DNA of 12,905 nucleotides from DATDQA01 sp035292505 (GTDB taxonomy: Bacteria; Bacteroidota; Bacteroidia; Chitinophagales; Saprospiraceae): assembly GCA_035292505.1 (NCBI GenBank), contig DATDQA010000064.1, forward strand, positions 1 through 12,905, written 5' to 3'. The notes under the pieces are model-generated. The model ran no database searches and was not told the DNA's origin. It worked only from the letters and a program-made list of their open reading frames with translations. Position numbers and translations under genes: made by a program. Of this stretch, positions 1-5,775 are shown piece after piece; the stretch's first letter is position 1; the number at the start of each line of letters is the position of its first letter.

Positions 1-701
1 CATTTGATCTCGGAGAAGATGTGGTGATATGTCCTGGAGATTCAGTTTTTCTCGTCGCTCCTGCGACTACCGACCTCATCACATGGCAGGATGGAAGTCA
101 TGGAGCGAGTTTTGTTGCATCTCAGGAGCAGGTGTATGAGCTGCAGATCTCGAATGATTGCGGTGTAGCAAGTGATGAAGCGGTCGTGTCCTTTGATCAG
201 GATGTACCCATTCTAGATCTTGGGCCAATACTCTCGATTTGTCCTGAGCAGAGTGTGACGCTGGATGTGACACAGAGCTTTGATGCTTCTTATTTATGGA
301 ACACGGGCAGCACACTGCCATCGATTGTCATCACACAGCCTGATTTGTATGCGGTGACTGTTTCAACGGAGTGTTATTCGATCTCAGATGATATCCTAAT
401 TGAAACCAATGACTGTGTTGACCACGAGATATTTATTCCAAATATTTTCTCACCAAATGGGGATAACGTGAATGATCATTGGGAGGTACATATCACCGAT
501 CCGAATGTAATGAGAGTTAAATGCAGGATATTTGACCGTTGGGGAAATCTCCTGTTTGAGACGTATGAGATACCTATAACATGGAACGGCCGATTTGGAG
601 AGAGAGAATTGAATCCAGGAGTATACGTGTACTTGATCATTGTGGAGAAGCAAGCAGGACCATCAGATGTGCTCTCTGGAGATGTTACATTGATCCGATA
701 G
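1..701 (+). CDS. Secreted adhesin-like protein, 3' end, with T9SS type B sorting (gliding-motility C-terminal) domain; 5' truncated by window
   Basis: The frame is open to the left edge, where it reads FDLGEDVVICPGDS, so the true start lies outside the window; an internal GTG at 21 is not the start. Two Ig/PKD-like repeats of about 75 residues are visible. Each opens with a D-L-G-x(3-5)-I-C-P motif (near nt 3 and nt 215) and carries a W-x-(D/T)-G-S motif in its middle, the usual arrangement in giant Bacteroidota surface proteins. The last ~90 residues (from about nt 430) contain IPNIFSPNGDNVNDHW, FDRWGNLLF, W-N-G and NPGVYVY. These are hallmarks of the CHU_C/TIGR04131 gliding-motility C-terminal domain, which targets cargo to the type IX secretion system and the cell surface. 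It ends in VTLIR plus TAG. By family analogy it is an exported surface or extracellular protein; ligand and size are unknown. A second copy of the sorting domain follows in the same frame. Confidence 0.88.
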   Translation, partial: FDLGEDVVICPGDSVFLVAPATTDLITWQDGSHGASFVASQEQVYELQISNDCGVASDEAVVSFDQDVPILDLGPILSICPEQSVTLDVTQSFDASYLWNTGSTLPSIVITQPDLYAVTVSTECYSISDDILIETNDCVDHEIFIPNIFSPNGDNVNDHWEVHITDPNVMRVKCRIFDRWGNLLFETYEIPITWNGRFGERELNPGVYVYLIIVEKQAGPSDVLSGDVTLIR

Positions 702-720
702 ACACCTCTTGAATCCCGGC

Positions 721-756
721 TTCACCGGTTTCACCGGCTTTACCTGCTTCACCCTT
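721..756 (+). repeat. Four degenerate 9-bp tandem repeats between two sorting-domain copies
   Basis: The units are TTCACCGGT, TTCACCGGC, TTTACCTGC and TTCACCCTT. They fill most of the 57 bp between the TAG at 699-701 and the start of the second sorting-domain copy. Because the unit is three codons long, the array preserves the reading frame across the gap. Its origin is unknown. Confidence 0.6.
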
Positions 757-758
757 CC

Positions 759-1022
759 TTGAATGTCTTCTCACCAAATGGAGATAATGTCAATGATGAA
801 TGGGTTGTGCACATCACTAATCCCAATGTGACGGTTGTTAAGTGTAGTGTCTTCGACCGTTGGGGTGATCTTGTTTTTCTAACAGCTGATTCTCCAATAG
901 TCTGGGATGGAAAGTATGGGGAGAAAGAACTGAATCCTGCGGTCTATGTGTATGTCTTGCAATTGGAAATGCAAAATGGTGAGACAAGAGTAGAGTCCGG
1001 GAGTGTGACGTTGATGAGGTAG
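759..1022 (+). pseudogene. Orphan second copy of a T9SS type B sorting domain
   Basis: An 87-codon open stretch, read from TTG at 759, encodes nearly a whole CHU_C-type C-terminal domain: VFSPNGDNVNDEW, FDRWGDLVF, W-D-G and NPAVYVY, ending VTLMR plus TAG. My hand alignment with the end of the preceding gene is gapless over 86 residues with about 54 identities. It is in the same reading frame as that gene, separated by a single TAG and 19 sense codons. It lacks the first strand of the domain (the IxIPN segment) and any signal peptide, so alone it could not be exported. It is most likely the tail of a duplicated or partly deleted paralogue. Production by TAG readthrough, giving a double-tailed protein, is a less likely alternative. 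Absence of internal stops or indels suggests the degradation, if real, is recent. Confidence 0.6.
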
Positions 1023-1032
1023 ATCCTTTCAA

Positions 1033-1082
1033 GACCTGCCAGATTATCCCCTACCACAAATCCACGCTAAATCTTGCAGGTC
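1033..1082. repeat. Inverted repeat, 13-nt arms, convergent spacer
   Basis: GACCTGCCAGATT (1033-1045) pairs with AATCTTGCAGGTC (1070-1082): 12 of 13 positions are complementary around a 24-nt loop. It lies just past the stop of the orphan sorting domain. There is no T-tract directly after the stem, so it is not a clear intrinsic terminator. It resembles extragenic palindromes common in Bacteroidota spacers (recollection, not verified). Confidence 0.6.
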
Positions 1083-1091
1083 AGCTCGCGC

Positions 1092-1133
1092 TCATTACAT
1101 TTTCATTTTTATTGTCATTTTGATTTTCATTTA
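1092..1133. repeat. AT-rich low-complexity tract (TTTTCATTTTTATT type)
   Basis: About 40 bp built of T-runs separated by CA, A or G, similar to the tract at 12613-12650. It lies between two inverted repeats in the convergent spacer downstream of metG. No function can be assigned. Confidence 0.5.
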
Positions 1134-1144
1134 AGAGGGATGGC

Positions 1145-1194
1145 AAACCATGCAGAATTAGCTGAGCCTCGTGCGTGGCTATTCTGCAAGGTTT
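1145..1194. repeat. Inverted repeat, 17/18-nt arms, downstream of metG
   Basis: Arm 1 (1145-1162) AAACCATGCAGAATTAGC and arm 2 (1178-1194) GCTATTCTGCAAGGTTT are complementary except for one mismatch and one bulged base, around a 15-nt loop. This could form a stable stem-loop in transcripts of either strand at the end of metG. No U-run follows on either strand, so processing or protection of 3' ends, or a dispersed palindromic element, is as likely as termination. Confidence 0.7.
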
Positions 1195-1210
1195 AGTAAG
1201 AGCAAGACAT

Positions 1211-1246
1211 TTCTTCCTTCGCCTTCGCCTCAGCCTTCGCCTTTTC
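1211..1246 (-). repeat. Post-stop purine-rich hexamer repeat downstream of metG
   Basis: Read in the metG sense this is GGCGAA-GGCTGA-GGCGAA-GGCGAA-GG, starting 5 nt after the metG stop. A 20-nt core (1222-1241) is identical to the element at 12461-12480 behind the M14 peptidase gene, and 16 nt are shared with the one behind the MarC gene. Confidence 0.75.
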
Positions 1247-3394
1247 CTAACTAATCCCCGCCCCATTCTCCCATCCTTCATCCGGCGAAACAAAGCACAA
1301 CTTCCCTGCACCATTCTCAGCCATCAGGATCATCCCCTTCGATTCTACTCCGCGAATCTTTCGGGGTGCAAGATTCGCGAGAAGGATGACCGATCGTCCG
1401 ATGATATCCTTCGGATCATAGTGTTTTGCGATACCTGATATGACAGTGCGCCTTTCAAATCCGAGGTCCAATTCCAGCTTGAGTAGCTTGTCCGCTTTCT
1501 CCACGCGTTCAGCGGAAAGGATTGATGCTGTCCGGATATCGAGCTTTGCAAAGTCGTCGTATTGAATTTCGGGCTTGAGCTTAACTGCTGGCGCTGAACT
1601 CTTCGTTATATCGGTTGAAACAATCTCTGGTTTCTTCAGTTTCGCGATTTGTTGTTCAATCGCTCCCGGATCAAGGCGCGTGAAAAGATGTTCTCCTGGT
1701 TGAATTTGATGTCCTTCCACAATGAGCTTCTCACCCTCTGCAAGTTGCAGCATCATTCCGGCCCACTCGCCTTTGCTTTCCAATGGAGGAAGATTGAGCA
1801 ATGCCCGAAGCTTTGTTGCGGTGAATGGCAGGAACGGATACATTGCAAGACTTAAGGCAGTCACATATTGCAGTGCGAGATTCATGACCACTTTTACAGT
1901 ATCAGGGTCTTCCATTTGCTGACTCCAGGGTTCATTGAATTGAAGTAGCTGATTACCGGTAGATGAAATACCCATGAGCTTTGTCAATGCTCCTCTGAAG
2001 TCGAAGGCAAGTACATCATGTACGAGTGCATCCATCTGGTCATGGAGATCGAGCATCTCTGAATCATGCCACGACGGCATATCAGTACCGGAAGCACTGT
2101 TAAGAGAGAGCTCAGGATCAAAATCAGGAACAACACCCGCATAATAATTATGTGTGAGCACGAAGACACGATGGATAAAGTTGGCAAGGTTGTTTACCAA
2201 TTCATTATCGTTCGCTTCCTGGAACCCTTTCCATGTAAACTCACTATCGCGCTGCTCCGGCATATTCTTCGTGAGATAATACCGTAGCGCATCTTCACGT
2301 CCGGGAAAATCTTCGAGATATTCATGTACCCATACTGCCCAGTTACGTGATGTTGAAATCTTGTCTCCCTCCAGATTCATGAACTGGTTTGCGGGTACAT
2401 TCATGGGTAAGACATAATCGCCATGCGCTTTGAGAATAGCAGGGAAGATGAGACAATGAAAGACAATATTGTCTTTCCCGATGAAATGAATCAGCGCGGA
2501 CTCAGCATCCTGCCAATAGGGTTTCCAGTCATTCCCTGTATCTATTGCCCACTGTTTCGTCGCAGAGATATATCCGATTGGCGCATCCATCCAGACATAG
2601 AGTTTCTTTCCTTTCGATCCTGGTATTTCAGGGGGAACATCTACTCCCCAATTGAGGTCGCGGGTGATTGCCCTTGGCTGCAGTCCACTGTCAAGCCACG
2701 ACTTGCACTGACCAAGGACATGCGCTTTCCATTCTGCGGGATCATGTACCTGCGTACCATCGAGAATTCCGGATTCTATCCATTCTCTCAACCATCCTTC
2801 ATCTTTATTGAGTGGCAAATACCAATGCGTGGTTTCTTTCAATATGGGTTTCGATCCTGTAAGTGTTGATACCGGATTGATGAGATCGGTTGGACTCAAT
2901 GAACTACCACAATTTTCACACTGATCACCATAGGCCTCTGGATGTCCGCATTTCGGACATATGCCTTTGATATACCGGTCTGCAAGAAACTGATCAACCT
3001 TCTCATCATAGTATTGTTCGGTAGACTGTTCTTCAAAAATTCCTTTGTTGTACAAAGTCCTGAAGAAATCCTGCGATGTTTCATGATGTAACGGAGAAGA
3101 GGTCCGATGATAGATATTGAAGGAGATTCCAAGCTTCGCAAAGGAATCCTGCAACATTACGTGATACTGATCCACTACTTCCTGAGGAGTGAGGCCCTCC
3201 TTCATGGCGCGGATCGTGATTGCCGCCCCATGTTCATCCGAGCCACACACCCATACCACGTCTTTACCAAGTAGTCGCAGGAATCGCACGTAGATGTCTG
3301 CTGAGATATATGCTCCTGTGAGGTGACCAATGTGCAAGGGTCCGTTTGCGTAGGGCAATGCGGACGTAACCAGGTAACGTTTGGGATATATCAT
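1247..3394 (-). CDS. metG: Methionine--tRNA ligase (MetRS), long form with C-terminal tRNA-binding domain
   Basis: Cytoplasmic class I synthetase that charges tRNA-Met with methionine, using ATP. The 715 residues hold the HIGH signature at 21-24, a zinc-knuckle pair CPKC (146-149) and CENC (159-162), the KMSKS-loop variant KISTS (345-349), and a helical anticodon-binding region around 390-570. The last ~107 residues (609-715, DFAKLDIRTASI through VSPDEGW) form the EMAPII/Arc1p-like OB-fold tRNA-binding domain that marks the dimeric long form and is absent from short forms. ATG at 3394 puts the Rossmann-fold sequence YLVTSALPYANGPLHIGH at the expected N-terminus. Both zinc knuckles are intact, as in E. 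coli-type enzymes. It is a lone gene in the same direction as the upstream Lrp-type regulator, 214 bp away. Weak matches to the Bacteroidota -7 box exist upstream (TATCTTCG, 3420-3427 on the minus strand). Confidence 0.97.
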   Translation of the reverse strand: MIYPKRYLVTSALPYANGPLHIGHLTGAYISADIYVRFLRLLGKDVVWVCGSDEHGAAITIRAMKEGLTPQEVVDQYHVMLQDSFAKLGISFNIYHRTSSPLHHETSQDFFRTLYNKGIFEEQSTEQYYDEKVDQFLADRYIKGICPKCGHPEAYGDQCENCGSSLSPTDLINPVSTLTGSKPILKETTHWYLPLNKDEGWLREWIESGILDGTQVHDPAEWKAHVLGQCKSWLDSGLQPRAITRDLNWGVDVPPEIPGSKGKKLYVWMDAPIGYISATKQWAIDTGNDWKPYWQDAESALIHFIGKDNIVFHCLIFPAILKAHGDYVLPMNVPANQFMNLEGDKISTSRNWAVWVHEYLEDFPGREDALRYYLTKNMPEQRDSEFTWKGFQEANDNELVNNLANFIHRVFVLTHNYYAGVVPDFDPELSLNSASGTDMPSWHDSEMLDLHDQMDALVHDVLAFDFRGALTKLMGISSTGNQLLQFNEPWSQQMEDPDTVKVVMNLALQYVTALSLAMYPFLPFTATKLRALLNLPPLESKGEWAGMMLQLAEGEKLIVEGHQIQPGEHLFTRLDPGAIEQQIAKLKKPEIVSTDITKSSAPAVKLKPEIQYDDFAKLDIRTASILSAERVEKADKLLKLELDLGFERRTVISGIAKHYDPKDIIGRSVILLANLAPRKIRGVESKGMILMAENGAGKLCFVSPDEGWENGAGIS

Positions 3395-3523
3395 AGGAGG
3401 ATCGTTTTAGAAAAGCGTGCGAAGATAACAAGCTGCCGTGAGGGGTATATATTTCTTTGGTTGTGAGTTATACCCAACCTAAATGGATATCTGTTTATAA
3501 TTAATGTTGATGTTACATCCGGA

Positions 3524-3573
3524 GGGTTGGGATTCTCGCCTGATTGAATCGTTCGAGCGGGTATCCCCGACCC
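3524..3573. repeat. Long stem-loop between the Lrp-type gene and metG
   Basis: Arm 1 (3524-3543) GGGTTGGGATTCTCGCCTGA pairs with arm 2 (3553-3573), which ends TATCCCCGACCC, around a 9-nt loop. About 15 of 20 positions are Watson-Crick with one bulged base; three more become G-U pairs if the plus strand is transcribed. It is 130 bp upstream of metG and 36 bp past the regulator's stop. No T-run follows, so it does not look like a standard terminator. The rest of the 214-bp spacer is AT-rich without other recognisable structure. Confidence 0.6.
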
Positions 3574-3608
3574 GACAAACGGAAATACATTTTGTAGAGC
3601 TTTCTTTT

Positions 3609-4097
3609 TCATTTAATGATGTTTTCAGAGAAGTGAGGAATGGCAACACTACGGCTAAAGGCAGTTTCAAAAACAATCACGGTATTCGTGCCTTCGACAC
3701 CGGTGATCGATTGGATTTTTTCATAAATGATATCCCTGAGATGTCCATTGTTTTCGGCGTAGATCCTGACCATGACATCATAGCGTCCAGCTGTATTGAC
3801 GCATTCGGTGATCTCGGGAATTTTCTTGAGCTCGTTCACTACTTCACGGATGTCCTGGGCATGTGCCAGGATGAGTTGGCAAAAGGCACTCGTCTGATAT
3901 CCGAGTACCTCCGGGTTGAGGATAAACACGGGTTCCTGCAGGAGACCGCTGTCTCTGAGTTTTTTTACCCGTTGATGGATCAGTGAATTGGAGACGCCGA
4001 GCTGTTCGGCCAGTTGAGAGAAGGCAATACGAGCATTCGCCGAAAGCTGTTCGACAATCTTAAAATCGAGGCTGTCAAATTGATTTTCCAGAACCAT
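3609..4097 (-). CDS. Lrp/AsnC family transcriptional regulator
   Basis: A 162-residue DNA-binding protein of the feast/famine type. Residues 8-54 (DSLDFKIVEQLSANARIAF through VKKLRDSGLL) form the N-terminal winged-helix domain, with the recognition helix around VSNSLIHQRVKKL. Residues ~68-145 form the RAM (amino-acid-sensing, dimerising) domain with the typical TAGRYDVMV turn (102-110). Length and layout match the family (about 150-165 residues). Such proteins usually bind an amino acid and regulate its biosynthesis or transport, often at a divergent neighbour. Here the divergent gene, 147 bp away, encodes a MarC/SnatA-type membrane protein, a plausible target by context. metG lies downstream in the same direction. 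The effector cannot be read from sequence. ATG at 4097 is the only good start and is preceded by an AT-rich leader without a Shine-Dalgarno sequence. Confidence 0.93.
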   Translation of the reverse strand: MVLENQFDSLDFKIVEQLSANARIAFSQLAEQLGVSNSLIHQRVKKLRDSGLLQEPVFILNPEVLGYQTSAFCQLILAHAQDIREVVNELKKIPEITECVNTAGRYDVMVRIYAENNGHLRDIIYEKIQSITGVEGTNTVIVFETAFSRSVAIPHFSENIIK

Positions 4098-4244
4098 CGC
4101 CTATAAGCCCGCTTTCAAATTTGCTACAATTATAGTGATAAAAAAGTCAAATTGTTACTGATAGTTAATTAATTGAAAATAATTGCTTCTAAATGAAACA
4201 ATTAGTGGTCATAAAACGTATTTTTAACAGCGAAATAAGAAGTT
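4098..4244. promoter_or_regulatory. Divergent promoter region between the Lrp-type regulator and the MarC-family gene
   Basis: 147 bp of very AT-rich DNA containing both promoters. It holds several short CAATT/AATTG words, including an inverted pair ACAATT (4126-4131) and AATTGT (4150-4155), and the palindrome TTAATTAA (4165-4172). AT-rich palindromic clusters are typical of Lrp-family binding regions, so autoregulation and control of the MarC gene from here is inferred. A one-mismatch -7 box (CAAATTTG, 4116-4123) lies 18 nt upstream of the regulator start on the minus strand. No exact TAnnTTTG was found for either gene. Confidence 0.4.
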
Positions 4245-4808
4245 ATGTTTAGCATAAATGCCATCCTCACTACCTCACTCATCCTTTTCTCGGTGATTGA
4301 TATTATCGGGTCACTGCCCGTGATTCTAGATATGAAGCAGAAAGGTGTACGTATTCATCCTGTCACCTCGACTATTGCGGCCGGTGTGATGATGATTGCT
4401 TTCCTGTTCTTCGGTACAGCGATACTGGGACTCTTTGGGTTGAAGGTGAGCTCTTTTGCTCTGGCCGGATCACTGATCATCTTCTTTATCGGACTGGAAA
4501 TGGTTCTCGGAATTCGCTTTTTCCGAGACAATGAGGAGAAAGGAGCTACGGGATCCATCGTGCCAGTGGCATTTCCCATCCTGGCAGGTGCCGGAACACT
4601 GACAACTGTGATCTCTCTGAGAGCCAGTTTCTCCATTCCAAACATCATCATGGCGATCCTGATCAATCTTGTACTCATCTACATGGTCTTGCGTTCTACG
4701 GGATGGATCGAACGTAAAATGCCGGCCCCTGTGAAATCTACGTTGCGTAAGATTTTCGGGATACTGCTTATTGCCATTGCTGTGCAGATGTTTCAGTCGA
4801 ATTGGTAA
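4245..4808 (+). CDS. MarC family integral membrane protein (UPF0056/SnatA-like)
   Basis: A 187-residue inner-membrane protein with six predicted helices at about 4-28, 40-66, 70-91, 104-127, 133-152 and 167-187. The fourth segment carries PVAFPILAGAGTLTTV, matching the family's conserved P-x-A-x-P-x-L-x-G-x-G-x-(I/L)-T motif. Length matches MarC proteins (about 190-220). The family is listed as NAAT because an archaeal member, SnatA, transports neutral amino acids; the original link of MarC to multiple antibiotic resistance was later withdrawn. Substrate is therefore uncertain. Being divergent from an Lrp/AsnC regulator favours an amino-acid substrate (inference). The start at 4245 follows a weak AAGAAG and places a hydrophobic helix at the N-terminus. 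A purine-rich hexamer repeat begins a few nt after the TAA. Confidence 0.9.
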   Translation: MFSINAILTTSLILFSVIDIIGSLPVILDMKQKGVRIHPVTSTIAAGVMMIAFLFFGTAILGLFGLKVSSFALAGSLIIFFIGLEMVLGIRFFRDNEEKGATGSIVPVAFPILAGAGTLTTVISLRASFSIPNIIMAILINLVLIYMVLRSTGWIERKMPAPVKSTLRKIFGILLIAIAVQMFQSNW

Positions 4809-4810
4809 AA

Positions 4811-4841
4811 AGAAGGCGGAGGCTAAGGCGAAGGCTGAGGA
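4811..4841 (+). repeat. Post-stop purine-rich hexamer repeat downstream of the MarC-family gene
   Basis: Starts within 3-8 nt of the stop and reads GGCGGA-GGCTAA-GGCGAA-GGCTGA-GG. The 16-mer AAGGCGAAGGCTGAGG (4825-4840) is shared exactly with the elements behind metG and the M14 peptidase gene, in the same sense relative to the gene. Confidence 0.75.
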
Positions 4842-4864
4842 AACCTTCTAAGAACAAGAACTCA

Positions 4865-4920
4865 TTGATCCCTTGATCCCTTGATCCCTTGATCCCTTGA
4901 TCCCTTGATCTCTTGATCCA
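4865..4920. repeat. GATC-containing octamer array, 7 units
   Basis: Seven head-to-tail copies of the octamer TTGATCCC. The first five are perfect, the sixth is TTGATCTC and the seventh TTGATCCA. It ends 96 bp upstream of the next start codon and places a GATC palindrome every 8 bp. Perfect units suggest replication slippage and possible copy-number variation between strains. The rest of the 208-bp spacer (4809-5016) holds the purine-rich element and a possible promoter. Confidence 0.95.
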
Positions 4921-4980
4921 TTTTTCCGTTAAAGCGACGTTAAAACCCCAACCTCGGAAGTTGATTATGCAGTCAATCCG

Positions 4981-5010
4981 TTTGGACAAAACCGAATAGT
5001 CTTATTTTAG
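4981..5010 (+). promoter_or_regulatory. Possible Bacteroidota-type promoter for the CarboxypepD_reg-like gene
   Basis: TTTG (4981-4984) and TATTTTAG (5003-5010, one mismatch to the TAnnTTTG -7 consensus) are separated by 18 bp, close to the usual spacing of the sigma-ABfr-type promoter. The -7 box ends 6 bp before the ATG, so a transcript would be nearly leaderless. This is a pattern match only. Confidence 0.35.
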
Positions 5011-5016
5011 CGCGCT

Positions 5017-5670
5017 ATGTTTGTTAAAACCCATTGCATTCTCGTTGTCTGTATTGCTTGTCAAATCGGTCTGTCATTAAATGGAACCGCACAGGATCAG
5101 GATAACATGGTGGTACAATTTTCTGGTATCGTCCTGACAGATGAACACGGTCCTTTAGAACCCTTGCCCTATGTCAATGTCTATATCCAGGCTACACGCC
5201 GTGGGACATTTACCGGAAGTGACGGATTCTTCTCTCTTGTCGGACGCAAAGGTCAAGTGGTCATCTTTTCCTCAGTTGGTTATAAAGATGTGGAATATCT
5301 GATCCCGGACACACTATCCTCAGATCGTTATTCGATTTTCCAGATCATGACGCGCGATACGGTGCTCCTTCCTGAAACATTTATTTATCCATGGCCGAGT
5401 CGTGAACACTTTAAGTTAGAGTTTCTTGCAATGGATATCACGAATGAACTTGAAGATCGGGCTGCAGAAAATCTCTCAGAACGTGCACTCGCACAGATGA
5501 TGTTGTACTTGCCCTCAGATGGTGATGAAAACGTAGATTTTTATTTACGTCAGCAGGCAGAGTCTTACTACTACGCTGGCCAGGTACGTCCCATCCAGGT
5601 CCTCAATGCCTTTGCCTGGAAACAATTTATCGATGCGTTGAAACGGGGTGATTTTAAGAGGAAGAAATAG
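5017..5670 (+). CDS. Secreted protein with CarboxypepD_reg-like domain
   Basis: 217 residues. A signal peptide spans about 1-25 (hydrophobic ILVVCIACQIGLSL, likely cut near GTAQ|D), so it is exported to the periplasm or outer membrane. Residues ~34-95 match the CarboxypepD_reg-like beta-sandwich: FSGIVL, then PLPYVNVYI, R-R-G-T-F-T-x-S-D-G-F-F-S-L, and the closing VIFSSVGYK motif. After it comes a conserved-looking stretch with ETFIYPWPSREHF (~120-132) and a charged helical C-terminus (137-217) that I cannot assign. This standalone form, unlike the same domain at the N-terminus of SusC/TonB receptors, is common in Bacteroidota but uncharacterised. Its molecular role is unknown. It lies 105 bp upstream of metF in the same direction, separated by a hairpin repeat, so cotranscription is uncertain. 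Confidence 0.8.
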   Translation: MFVKTHCILVVCIACQIGLSLNGTAQDQDNMVVQFSGIVLTDEHGPLEPLPYVNVYIQATRRGTFTGSDGFFSLVGRKGQVVIFSSVGYKDVEYLIPDTLSSDRYSIFQIMTRDTVLLPETFIYPWPSREHFKLEFLAMDITNELEDRAAENLSERALAQMMLYLPSDGDENVDFYLRQQAESYYYAGQVRPIQVLNAFAWKQFIDALKRGDFKRKK

Positions 5671-5683
5671 AAGAAGGCTGTTG

Positions 5684-5750
5684 GCCATTAGCTGTTGGCT
5701 ATTGGCAAAGAAATACTACTGCCAAAAGCCAAAAACCAGAAGCTAATAGC
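5684..5750. repeat. Imperfect hairpin repeat between the CarboxypepD_reg-like gene and metF
   Basis: TGGCTATTGGCA (5696-5707) pairs with TGCCAAAAGCCA (5720-5731) at 11 of 12 positions around a 12-nt loop. Outside it, GCCATTAGCT (5684-5693) pairs with AGCTAATAGC (5741-5750) at 9 of 10, with an asymmetric internal loop. It begins 14 bp after one stop codon and ends 25 bp before the metF ATG. No T-run follows. Confidence 0.65.
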
Positions 5751-5759
5751 GGCTTTTAA

Positions 5760-5767
5760 TAGCTTTG
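5760..5767 (+). promoter_or_regulatory. Possible -7 box for metF
   Basis: TAGCTTTG is an exact match to the Bacteroidota -7 consensus TAnnTTTG, 8 bp before the metF ATG. No convincing -33 TTG is seen at the expected spacing, and the very short leader is unusual, so confidence is low. No SAM or B12 riboswitch fold was recognised in the 105-bp spacer. Confidence 0.3.
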
Positions 5768-5775
5768 CGTCCCAT

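Noticed and set aside
2423..2869. 148-residue open frame on the plus strand
   Set aside because: It lies entirely antisense to well-conserved metG coding sequence and its product has no recognisable motif or credible membrane or fold pattern.
3551..3573. GTTCGAG stretch as the T-arm of a tRNA
   Set aside because: No acceptor stem, anticodon arm or CCA-proximal structure could be assembled; it is part of the long stem-loop.
3524..3573. Stem-loop as intrinsic terminator of the Lrp-type gene
   Set aside because: No T-run follows the stem in the direction of transcription.
3391..3676. Small minus-strand open frames between the Lrp-type gene and metG
   Set aside because: They run through the stem-loop and AT-rich spacer, overlap neighbouring genes and have no protein-like composition.
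4865..4920. Octamer array as a CRISPR
   Set aside because: Units are 8 bp and contiguous, with no spacers.
5671..5775. SAM or cobalamin riboswitch upstream of metF
   Set aside because: The spacer is filled by a simple hairpin repeat and I could not find the conserved core of any known riboswitch.
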